A stretch of DNA of 64,000 nt from Cymodocea nodosa (taxonomy: Eukaryota; Streptophyta; Magnoliopsida; Alismatales; Cymodoceaceae), in assembly GCA_036874045.1 (NCBI GenBank), contig JAZBRI010000008.1, forward strand, positions 11,981,001-12,045,000, read 5' to 3'. A model generated the notes under the pieces. It saw nothing but the letters and a program-made list of their open reading frames with translations. It had not been told where the DNA came from and ran no database searches. Of this stretch, positions 45,705-56,281 are shown in pieces. Positions within the stretch are counted from its first letter, which is position 1; each line of letters starts with the position of its first letter. The translations under genes and the position numbers were made by a program.

Positions 45705-47403
45705 TGTTGAGTATTTTTGTTTTGATGATGTATGTTGAATGAAAATAATCATATTCGCTCAATTACTATTGCTTGTGAAAAGAATTTGAAATCATCAATT
45801 AATACAGAAAAAGCTTACTGATATAAATGCTTGTCTGTATTGGATCTAAAGTTAATAACTAATCGTTTTGTTGCATTAATTTCTCATTTAGCTAAATGTT
45901 AAGTTAACGTGTATTTTTATTGAAAAGCATGATATGTTTTAATGTTATATCTTCTGTATCATGAACAATGCACGTTTAGACAACTCGTTAAGTTAGAGTT
46001 TTGTTTGTATAGAGGTCATGTGAGAACTCGTTAAGTTAGAGGCTTAAAGGTTAAAATAGGTCACGTGATAACTTGTTAAGTTAGTGAGTAAAAGAAGAGA
46101 TGAACTCGTTAAGTTAGTGTTATACACGTGGTGAAATTATAAGTTACGAATGTTGTATTGTATCACATGAGGTGCACATGTTTAACTCGTTAAGTTAACA
46201 TAACTAAATGGGTTGAGTTGCTATATTGAACACTAAGGCAATGCGTTAGGTTAGCGTTATAAACTTAAGTTGTTATTTTTGCACGTGGTAAAATTCTTAT
46301 TATAAAAACATTTGTTTATTACTAGTTCGTTGAGTTATCATAACACAACGGAAATGGTTCGTTGAGTTATCATAACACAACGGAGATGGTTCGTTGAGAT
46401 AGCATAACACCACAGACTTAGTTCATTGAGTTAGCTACAGTACTTGTCACGTGAAATGGCACATGAGGAACTCGTTAAGTTAGAAACGTTAAGTTATATA
46501 AATATACTTGTGTTACTCATTTAGTTAACATTAAAGTAACGACTTCTTATTACACTGATGAGAAATTTTTGGACGAGAAAATTTAGTTTGCAGGAAATTT
46601 TTCAGAGATCCAAGATTGATGATTAAAGAAAATTCGAAATATAAACGTGGGTTAGAACGTGTGTGTTTCGATGAAGGAAAAAGAAAAGACGTGGAGAAGT
46701 GGAAAACTGGTAGTGGTTAAACGTGAAGGATATGCATGAAATGAAGATATAGTATAAAAGGCATAGAATTCTCGTTGATCAATTTATCCTTGCACACAAA
46801 AAGAAAAATCTTTTCAAGGATCAAACCATCCTTGCACACAAAAAGAAAAATCTTTTCAAGGATCAAACCATCCTTGCACACAAAAAGAAAAATCTTTTCA
46901 AGGATCAAACCATCCCTACACATCAAAAGAAAAATCTTTTTCAGGGATCAAAAACACCTTCTCAGGGAAAATCTCTCAAGTGGAAGAAAGTTCAGTGAAG
47001 CATAAAAAGGTAAGATTTTCGTCTCTGAAGATTTGAAGTATCAGAAGAAAGCAAATTCGGTGAAGCATGAAAAGACCAGATATTCATCACTGAAGAATTG
47101 CTGAAGAAGAAAAAGAAGAGGAAGAAAGATCTCAAACAGGGAGAAAAGTTTTAAATTTCGCAAATTAGTTTTCTCTGTTTGTAGTTATGAAATTGTTTAG
47201 ATGATACATGGTATCAAGTTATAATTGCATCTACAATTTCTAAGGAGAATTGAATTGTATATTGTAATTGAAACCTTGAATAAAAATGATTTTATGAAAA
47301 CAATGTCTCGACTTGTTTTTGAGAATTAAAGTTTCAATTATATTTCATAAAATATTAAAAATACACAATTCACCCCCCTCTTGTGTAGCCATACATTCCT
47401 ACA
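45705..47403 (+). repeat. 3' LTR of element C (1699 bp)
   Basis: Same length as the 5' LTR. U3 array at 45975-46490; TATAAAAG at 46753-46760; hairpin modules start at 46786, 46828, 46870 and 46912; ends CCTACA at 47403. Over about 570 bp read by eye there are about 25 differences from the 5' LTR, about 22 of them transitions, many at CG sites. Confidence 0.95.
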
Positions 47404-47408
47404 AGGTC

Positions 47409-48859
47409 TAACGTCCCTTCTAGGACGATCTTTGTCAATGGTTCTTGGTGGTGGTTGCTCCACCTCTTCCTCCTCAACTTCATTTTCCTAAGTTTCAAAT
47501 GAGTTTTCTTTATTTTCAATCTGATCAGTGATGAGTGGCTGCTGTGCGTCATCTAACTCCATCTGTTTAGGAATGGTGTGCTCAATTTCTGGTGATGTAC
47601 CTGCTAGTCTATCAATTGCCTACAAAAGAGAATTCTCATCAAAAGTAACATCACGACTATATATTACTTTGTGAGATTCAATATCATATATTCTGTATCC
47701 CTTTACACGAACACCATAGCCCACAAATATGCCTTTCTTTGCACGTGGTTCTAGCTTGCCATTATTCACATGATAATAAGTTGGACACCCAAAGACTCTG
47801 AGCATTGAATAACTAGTAGATCTTTTTATCCATACCTCAAGAGGTATCTTCCCATCTAAAGCACTAGAAGGGGTTCACCAGATAGGAAGCTGTGTTAATA
47901 GCTTCTGCCCAAAATTTCTTGCTCAAACTTGCATGAGACAGCATACAACGTGTCTTTTCTAGGAGTGTTTTGTTCAATCTCTCAGCCACTCCATTTTGTT
48001 GAGGGGTATATCTAACTATGTTGTTCCGTGTAATGCCTTCATCTCTACAAAAATTATCAAATTCTTGAGAACAAAACTCAAGACCATTATCGGTTCTAAG
48101 ATATTTTACCTTTCTGTCTGTTTGGTTTTCTACCTACTTCTTCCAATGCTTGAAGCTAGTAAAAGCTTTACTTTTTTGCGTCAAAAAGAAAACCCAGTTC
48201 ATTCTTGAATAACAATCAATGATAGAAAGAAAATATCTAGAACCTACAATAGAAGGCTGACATGAAGGTCCCCAACAATCTGCATGAATATAATCAAGAA
48301 CTCCCTTGGAGCTGTGCTGACTGCGTGCAAATGACACTCTTTTCTGTTGACCAAAAACACAATGCTTGCACATTTCAATGCAAGTAACCTTGTGCCCATC
48401 AAACTTGCCCAGAATACTCAATTTTTGCATTTCTTTCTGTCCCAAATGACCCATCCTTGAGTGCCACATGACAAAAAGATCCTGCTGACCTGATATTGTT
48501 GATGTAGCTACGCCAACAATTGGAGTGCCCTGTAGAATGTATAAGGGACCAGATTTGGTTCCTTTCATGACAACCAAAGAACCTTTCAATATAGAAATTT
48601 TCCCCTCACCACCTATATACCTGTAACCCTTAGAATCAAGGGCTAACAACGAGATTAGACTTTTGCCAAGCTTTGGGGCGTGCCAAATGCCCTCTAGAAT
48701 TCTAACTGTGCCATCATCCAGTTTAAACTTTATAGTGCCCACACCAAGTCTAGAACACACATCATCATTGGCCAAGGTGACTTGACCACCCTCCACCTGC
48801 TCGTAGGTGTCAAAATACTCCCTCGTAGGAGTCATATGATGTGAAGCTCCTGAGTCCAT
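47409..48859 (-). pseudogene. Protease, integrase and connector of element E
   Basis: Protease starts WIMDSGASHHMTPTREYF. Next come pre-integrase MWHSRMGHLGQKEMQKL, zinc site CKHCVFGQQKR, the first catalytic Asp in YIHADCWGPS, the second in RTDNG and the Glu in NGVAERLNKT (about 47990). TAG near 48134 follows HWKK. The domain after integrase (47805-47620) has RVFGCPTYYHVNNGKLEPR and VGYGVRVKGYRIYD. The frame is broken several times between 47409 and 48134. Confidence 0.92.
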
Positions 48860-48879
48860 AATCCACTAATCATCTGAAT

Positions 48880-49702
48880 AGGCACTACAACAAACTGTAA
48901 TTGAGAAGTCATCACCTGATGTGGAACTGGTTTCTGCCACTGCAACCTTTCCTTTGTTTATCAACTTGGGACAATGTGATTTCCATTGTCCTTTCTCCTT
49001 ACAGAAATTGCAAGTATCCCTAGAATATTTGCCCTTTGACTTGCTTCTGCTTCTATTTTTCCCTCCACCTTGTCTCTAGCTTCTTCCTCTATTCTCTTAT
49101 TGTTGAGTTGAGAGGCCAACACCACTTGCCTCATTTCTTCCTTGCACCATGTGCCTGAGCTCCTTGGTATGAAGACTGGACCTCACCTCTTCTAGTGTAA
49201 TTATATCTCTTCCAACTACACAGGACTGAACAAAAGTTTCATAACTCAATAGAAGTGAACAAAGCAAGATAAGAGCTGCATCTTCATCTTCTATGATCAC
49301 TCCAGTATTCTTGAGTTCCATCAGAATAGCATTTAGTTGATCTAAATGCTGCTTGAGAGGTACACCTTCTTTCATCTTTAAGGAGAACAGTCTTTGCTTT
49401 AACAACAATTTGTTTGTTAAAGACTTAGTCATATACAATGACTCAAGTTTCTGCCAAAGACTTGACGAGGTTGATTCATCTACAACTTCTATTATAACTT
49501 CATCAGACAAACACAACAAGATAGTGGAGTGAGCTTTCTCCTCTTGCAATTCAAATTCTGGCAAATTTATGTTTAAAGTGGTTTCCTTATTTAAAGGAGC
49601 CCAAATACTTTGTTGCTTTAGAAGTGCTTTCATCTTAATTTGCCATAAGCTGAAGCTATTCTTACCATCAAACTTTTCTATCTTCAACCCCGAAGTATTC
49701 AT
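48880..49702 (-). pseudogene. Gag of element E with zinc knuckle
   Basis: I choose the ATG at 49702 (MNTSGLKIEKFDGKNSFSLW), the usual Tork Gag start, over the longer open frame to 49735. The UBN2 pattern (WQKLESLYMTKSLTNKLLLK, LDQLNAILMELKNTG) fills 49600-49150. A stop lies at 49097. The zinc knuckle at about 48985-49025 reads CNFCKEKGQWKSHC, with Gln where His is expected. Confidence 0.92.
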
Positions 49703-50251
49703 ATTTTTCAAATCAACAAACAACCAGCAATACACACAATATATAGTCTGATTTCAACAAACACAATTCTGCGACAAGATACACAATGGCAAGCAATATT
49801 TCGACAACAATATGCTACTAAAGATTACTGATTTCAATGAAATGGAATTAGCCACAAGCCAAGTACAATACTCAGCACAAAACAATAGCAAATACTTGCA
49901 CAAATCAAGCACAAAAATCACAATCACAAAATGCCCAAAATCTGACAATCAAGAGTCACTCGTCCAGAAAACTACTGTGCCCTAGGTAGACGCCTCCTAC
50001 TATATCTCTCTGAATACGAAAATTCTGACCACGAAATTTTAAAGGTAGGAAGTTCAGGAAGCTTACAACATGCCCTCAAAATTTGAGACACAACGGAGCA
50101 CGGACGAGGAAAGCGCACGAGTTGGCGTTGGAGTGTGCAGACTGGCGCCGGCGACAACAGCAGTTGCGACAATGTTGAAAGCTCTTGCGGAAATGGCTTG
50201 ATCCTTGATGAAACTCTTCAAAACTTCAGATGCACCTCTGGAGATGTCCAA

Positions 50252-50267
50252 CCTGGCTTTGATACCA
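50252..50267 (-). other. Primer binding site of element E
   Basis: The minus strand reads TGGTATCAAAGCCAGG, 2 bp from the LTR end, a tRNA-Met type site. Confidence 0.92.
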
Positions 50268-50269
50268 GT

Positions 50270-50639
50270 TGTTATGCCGAGATGTCACATGAAACAAGAC
50301 ATCCAAGGATACGTGGAGAAGAGAATCACGTGGGAAGAGGTGAGCGAGTGAAGAATCAGAAGAAGAACAACAAATATACGTGGTTCCCCAACACAGGTAC
50401 GTCCACGGGTGATCAATCCTTTGCTTGCTGTATGGCTGCTGGTACAAGAAGGGAGGAAGACGAGAATGCTAGGGATTTGGCATCCCTCTCTTGGTCGGCC
50501 AACATTCCCTTTTATACTATGTTAGGAGCAACAATGGGTAATACCCAAAAGACAAGTTTGCCCCTTTACAAAATATCAAATAAATACAACCATATACAAT
50601 GACAAATACAAATACATAATGGAAGACACAAGCATCACA
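50270..50639 (-). repeat. 5' LTR of element E (370 bp)
   Basis: TGTTATGCCGAG to GCATCACA in plus orientation, with the same minus-strand TATAAAAGG as the other copy. It is followed by the target duplication ATAAA. Confidence 0.93.
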
Positions 50640-50680
50640 ATAAATGTAAAGGATTTTGTCATTATCAAAAAGGGGGAGAT
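50640..50680 (+). other. End of beta internal region with polypurine tract
   Basis: The right half of the beta 3' non-coding region resumes after E and ends CAAAAAGGGGGAGAT directly before the LTR. Confidence 0.92.
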
Positions 50681-52110
50681 TGTTAAGACCCTAGTATTTT
50701 GATAATGCAAAAACATATTGTATTTCACAATGAAGACAGTGCAGCAAAAGATCGGAAGGTAGATAAACAGATATAGGTAGTTCAGAAACTACTGCTATAA
50801 AGCTACAAGAAAATCGGATAGTTACCAAGCTAAGTATATGAAAGAAAGTTAATTTTTGGTGAGTTACATGCTTAAGTATTTGAAGAGTAAAGCAACAGAA
50901 ATACCGTCGGATAGTTAGAAGAATAACTATCTGAATTTTCAAAGCCTTCGGAGAGTTAAAAGATCAGATAGTTAAGAAAGTTTGAATGATTGGAGAGTTA
51001 AGGAGTTAATTATCCAGAAGCTAAAAGAGTTTTTAGTGAGTTAGAAAAGTTAACTATTCGAAACTTTAGTCATTCAATTACCCATGTGCAGAAATCCAGA
51101 ACAGAAGCTTTAAGTGATTTTTTAGTGAGTTAGAAAGCTAACTATCCAAAAAATAGGAATTTTCGGAAGGTTACAGACTTATCTATCCAAAAAACTTAAG
51201 TTATTCTTTTATGCACGTGCTAAAATAAGAAAGCAGATGGAAACTTAAAGAGAAGGATTTCAGAGGGTTACTGAAGCTAACTATCCGATAGTCAAAAGAC
51301 AGTTCGGTAAGTTACAGTTACAAGTATCCGATCGAGTAACAGCTCATTGTACAATCTGAAATCCTACATGGCAGAAAAACTTAAGTGATTTTTCGGTGAG
51401 TTACAAACATCCTTCGGAGAGTTACACAACTAACTATCCGAAAGTTTGAGAAAATTGGAAGGGTATCTTGAAATACCTCCCTGAATGGTAACTTACCATA
51501 TTTAGGTCTGATTTCTTAGCAAGTACAGTAGAATACATCCGTTGGAAGAAAAATATGATCGTTATACCTTTTGATATAAATATGAGAAGTAAAGAGAAGA
51601 TTAGAGAGCGACAACGTACATTATACTGTGAGCTACTAAAAATTCTAGATACACTTTCAAGTCTCCAACATTCAAGAATACTCTTAAAGATTCATTGTAG
51701 AAAAGCTCCCTATGCCAAAACTCTGATAGAAAAGTTTAAAGCTGTTGGTTTGTGAGTTTCAACCTGAAAACTCATTGTTGGTTGAGAGCTTCAACCTGAA
51801 AGCTCGAAGAAAGGTTGGTCATTGAGCTTATACCTGAAAGCTTTAAGTGTTGGTTCTTGCTTCAACCTAAAAGCAAGTGTTGTAAGTACTTGTGTACTTT
51901 GTGAAGCCCAAGTGTATCTTGCGGGTGGACTAGCCGAGTTGGTGAACCACTTAAAATTTGCTGTGTGTTATTTTCTTCTTACTATTTTGCATCCAATTAA
52001 TTTATTTCAACTCACTATTTAATAGAATCAGTTCATTCTAAATTAAAAGAAGTAAAATTTACACACCTTCACCATTCACCCCCCCTTTGGTGAGCCTATC
52101 GATCCTAACA
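50681..52110 (+). repeat. 3' LTR of Sirevirus beta (1430 bp, complete)
   Basis: It starts TGTTAAGACCC and ends GATCCTAACA. U3 (50770-51445) holds about a dozen words of the type TCGGATAGTTA or TCGGAGAGTTA and the reverse TAACTATCCGA. Many are paired as hairpins, for example TTCGGAGAGTTA and TAACTATCCGAA around 51414-51442. No canonical TATA was pinned down. Confidence 0.93.
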
Positions 52111-53466
52111 AATATAATTGACAATGTTGAGGTAGTAACTAATTCACAGGCTGAATTGTTTGGAGTAGTAGATATTGAAAACGTTAAGACTCCAGAAGAG
52201 CTAAATGCCAACCAGCCTTCTTCAGAATCTATAGAAGTAAAGTTTGAGAATTCACAACATGTATCAATGGAAATATTTGTTGAACAAAATGAACAATTAT
52301 AAACAGATACACTGGTTGTAGAATTTGTGGAAAAATTGAATTCTGATAATTCTATAGAAACTGAATAGATGAATGTTGAGCATATTGAAAATGTTCCTTA
52401 CACTATTGAAGTTGAAGAATCGAGCTTACCTAAGCAACTTCAAGAAAATATTATCATAGAAGAACAACATGACATTCATTTTGAAGAAGAAGTTCCTGAA
52501 GATGAATTAAACTCTGAGTCACGACTTCAGGTATCACCTTCTTTGTGTACAGTATTACAAATTCAAAGTAATTCAATTCATTTTTGATTTGAGGAATTAG
52601 TGTAGAAATACAATAATCTGATTACATGTCAGATTCTGCATGCTCGTCCAATAAAATTCAGAAATTTGATGGAAATAAAAGATCTATTTGAGTATCAAGG
52701 TCTCATTCAATTCTTGCTAATTGGAACGAAATGGAAGCAATACATAGAGCTTATTGTAGTTTTTATAGCAATCTGGTCAAGAATGAAAATATACTGAAAA
52801 CTTAAATAAATAAATAGGTGTTAATATTGTCTTCTGAATTAATTTTTGAAGTTTTGGGATTAAAGAATGAAGATGTTGTTACAAACAGATTTGACATGAT
52901 TAGACAATTGGAATGGAACATTCAGTCTTTATCAAAATTCCAGATGTATATACTGAAATGAGATTAATGGAAAATCTGAATGTAGAGGCAAGGTTTATTG
53001 CAAATATGTTGCATACCAATTTATTTCAAAGAGTTGGACATAATATGGAAGTCATCAGAAGTTGTTTATATGCAACTTATGGTCTACTGAATAGAATTCA
53101 AATCAATTGATTTGATGTTTTTACTTCTCAACTACAGCATATGAGTTCAAAGTTATTTTATGGTAATGCTATATGTAGACTCCTTGCAAGCTAATTGAAT
53201 TTATCTGACTGGCCCTCTGAAACTAAAGGCATGAGAGCTTTTAGTGTAAACGATTTGCAGGCAATGCATCAACCTCAACAACAACAACAACCTGATTGTA
53301 CAGACCATATATAACAACAACAACCAAGTTATTCAATTCAAGCAGAACAGCAACCTCAGCTACCTCTTGACCTAAATGATGTGCTTAACGACATTAGAAA
53401 TGATATTAGACATCTAGGAGATAAAATACGTAATGCTATAAGTGATAGACTTAGGAGGAATAGATA
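52111..53466 (+). pseudogene. ORF3 fragment of alpha-2
   Basis: Collinear with 43840-45207 of element C, entered at IIDNVEVV right after the beta LTR. The acidic middle, the LHARPIKFRN / DLFEYQGL / YIELIVV blocks, the Gln run and the conserved LGDKI-type tail are all recognisable, with many stops and frameshifts. Beta was therefore inserted inside ORF3 of alpha-2. Confidence 0.85.
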
Positions 53467-53994
53467 ACTGTCTATTTGCTTGTATCTGAATACAAAATGT
53501 AATGTTTGTATTCATTGAACAATATATTTTTCTGTAAATGTTTACAATTCTTATTATTGTTTACAGAAAGCATTGTTGTAAATATATCTCTTACTATATA
53601 GTTTGTGTAATTATCTTTTTGATTAATGACAAAAAGGGGGAGAAATGTTATAAAAGAAGATGATTATGATTTTAATTGCATATATTATAAAGGGAGATGA
53701 TATTTATATGGTTATTGTAATCTGACAAATGATAATGTAATCTGAAAGAAAATTATATGGTTATTAAATTATATAATGAAAGGGGGAGAAATGATACTTA
53801 TGTAATTATTGACATCTGAAAGTTTTATTTCTGAGAGGTGAAATTTACACAACAATAGAAATAAGCTTAAGTAAACTTAAGTCAACAAACTTGTTTGTTG
53901 AATTAAAAGTTAACCCAACGAAGGTGCTTTGTTGTGTTAAATATATTTCATAATTGATTTAATATGGTTTTGTCATCATCAAAAAGGGGGAGAT
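53467..53994 (+). other. 3' non-coding region of alpha-2 with three polypurine tracts
   Basis: Tracts AAAAAGGGGGAGAA at 53631-53644, AAAGGGGGAGAA at 53779-53790 and AAAAAGGGGGAGAT at 53981-53994. The last abuts the LTR. The middle one seems to be a duplication not present in C. Confidence 0.88.
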
Positions 53995-55704
53995 TGTTGA
54001 GTATTTTGTTTTGATGATGTGTGCTGAATGAAAATAATCATATTTGCTCAATTACTATTGCTTGTGAAAAGAAATTAAAATCATCAATTAATACAGAAAA
54101 ATCTTACTGATATAAATACTTGTTTGTATTGGATTTGAAATTATACTAAGTTGAATAACTAGTCGTTTCATTGCATTAATTTTTTATTTAACTAAACGTT
54201 AAGTTAACGTGTGTTTTTATTGAAAAACATGATATGTTTTAAAGTTATATTTTCTATATCATGAATAGTACACGTTTAGACAACTCGTTAAGTTAGAGTT
54301 TTATTCGTATAGAGGTCACGTGAGAACTCGTTAAGTTAGAGGCTTAAAGGTTAAAATAGGTCACGTGAGAACTCATTAAGTTAGTAAGTAAAAGAAGAAA
54401 CAAACTCGTTAAGTTAGTGTTGTACACGTGGTGAAATTATAAGTTATGATTGTTATATTGTATCACATGAGGTGCACATGTTTAACTCGTTAAGTTAACA
54501 TAACTAAACGTGTTGAGTTGCTATATTGAACACTAAGGTAACGCATTTGGTTAGCGTTAGAAAACTTAAGTTGTTATTTTTTCATGTGGTAAAATTCTTA
54601 TTATAAAAACATTTGTTTATTACTAGTTCGTTGAGTTATCTTTAACACAACGGAGATGGTTCGTTGAGTTATCGTAACACAACGGAGATGGTTCGTTAAG
54701 TTAGTGTAACACCATAGAGATAGTTCATTGAGTTAGCTACAATATTTGTCACGTGAGTTGGCACATGAGGAACTTGTTAAGTTAGAAACGTTAAGTTATA
54801 TATATACTTGTGTTACTTGTTTAGTTAACATTAAAGTAACAACTTCTTATTACACTTGATGAAAGATTTTGGATGAGAAAGTTTATTTTGTAGGAAATTT
54901 TTTAGAGATCCAGGATTGATGATTAAAGAAAATTCGAAATGTAAAGGTGGGTCAGAATGTGTGTATTTCGATGAAGGAAAAAGAAAAGACGTGAAGAAGT
55001 GGAAGACTGATAGTGATTAAATGTGGAGGATATGCATGAAATGAAGATACAGTATAAAAGGTATAGAATTCTCGTTGATCAGTTATCCCTGCACACCAAA
55101 AGAAAAATCTTTTCAGAGATCAAAAACACCTCTTCGGGGAAAAGCTCTCAAGTGGAAGAAAATTCAGTGAAGCATAAAAAGGTAAGATATATGTCACTAA
55201 AGATTTGAAGTATTAGGTGGAAGAAAATTCAGTGAAGCATAAAAAGGTAAGATATATGTCATTGAAGATTTAAAGTATCAGAAGAAAGAAAATTCAGTGA
55301 AGCAGAAAATGTCAGATTTACATCACTGAAGATTTAAAGTATCAAAAGAAAGCAAATTTGGTGAAGTAGAGAAAGATAAGATATTCGTCACTAAAGAATT
55401 GCTGAAGAAGAAAGAGAAGAAGAAGAAGAAAGATCTAAAACAGGGAGAAATGCTTTAAATTCCGCAAATTAGTTTTCTCTGTTTGTAGTTATGAAATTGT
55501 ATAGATGAAACATGGTATCGATATATAATTGCATCTACAATTTCTAAGGAGAATTGAATTGTATATTGTAATTGAAACCTTGAATAAAAATGATTTTATG
55601 AAAATAGTGTCTCAACTTGTTTTTGAGTTTTAAAGTTTTAATTATATTTGAAAATGTTGAAAAACACAATTCACCCCCCTCTTGTGTAGCCATACGATCC
55701 TACA
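53995..55704 (+). repeat. 3' LTR of alpha-2 (1710 bp)
   Basis: TGTTGAGTATTTTG to GATCCTACA. Like 12485-14126 it has four Ts in the start run and a single hairpin module (55085-55120), supporting that the two are LTRs of one element. The repeat downstream of it is present about four times (55150-55395) against three in the 5' copy. Confidence 0.92.
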
Positions 55705-56281
55705 CTCTATTTATCAAGAGAGATGGTAAAGATCAGATTGTTGTTCAAATATATGTGGATAATATAATCTTTGGAGCAACTTCTGAAAAACTAATAAAAA
55801 TATTTTCTAAAGAGATGACTAGTCAGTTTGAAATGAGTATGATAGAAGAACTTTCATATTTTTTAGGACTTTAAATTAAGCAAATGGATAAAGGTATATT
55901 TTTAAATCAGGAAAAATATGTAGATGAAATGCTTAAGAAATTTAATTTTAATGATACAAGGATTCGAGGAACTCCTATGAGTACTTTAAAGTTAGATATT
56001 GATGACATAGGAAATTCAATAGATCAAAGAAAATACAGAAGTATGATTGGTTCTTTACTTTATTTGACAGCTAGTAGACCTGATATTATGTTTGCTGTGT
56101 GTGCTTGTGCTAGATTTCAATCTAATCCTAAAGAATCACACTCAAGTGCTGTTAAAAGAATATTTAGATATGTACAAGGAACTAAAAATTTTGGACTATA
56201 TTATTCTAAGGATAGTTCAATAGATCTTATAGGATATACTGATGCTGATTATGCAGGATCTAAATCTGATAGAAAGAGTAT
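55705..56281 (+). pseudogene. Alpha RT/RNase H fragment fused directly to the alpha-2 LTR
   Basis: Immediately after the LTR end the sequence reads as alpha pol from TLFIKRDGKDQIVVQ through a damaged catalytic motif (YVDN in place of YVDD) to GYTDADYAGSKSDRKS, where gypsy H begins. No primer site, gag or integrase lies between. It is either the rest of a tandem alpha array with an internal deletion or another alpha copy joined by recombination. Confidence 0.9.

Larger units (their letters stand above)
34310..47403 (+). mobile_element. Element C: most complete Sirevirus alpha copy, 13.1 kb, inserted in E
   Basis: Both LTRs are 1699 bp (34310-36008 and 45705-47403), with primer site, Gag, Pol, a long spacer, full-length ORF3 and polypurine tracts. 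AGGTC flanks it on both sides (34305-34309 and 47404-47408). It is the reference for the family in this window, though its genes are broken. Confidence 0.96.
32239..50639 (-). mobile_element. Element E: Tork/Tnt1-like copia element, inserted in beta and split by C
   Basis: Two 370-bp LTRs (32239-32608 and 50270-50639), a tRNA-Met primer site and a full set of copia domains on the minus strand. It is flanked by ATAAA on both sides (32234-32238 and 50640-50644). Without the nested element C it is about 5.3 kb, normal for Tork. The integrase pattern (YIHADCWGPS, SIIDCYSRMNWVFFL) supports Tork assignment. Confidence 0.95.
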
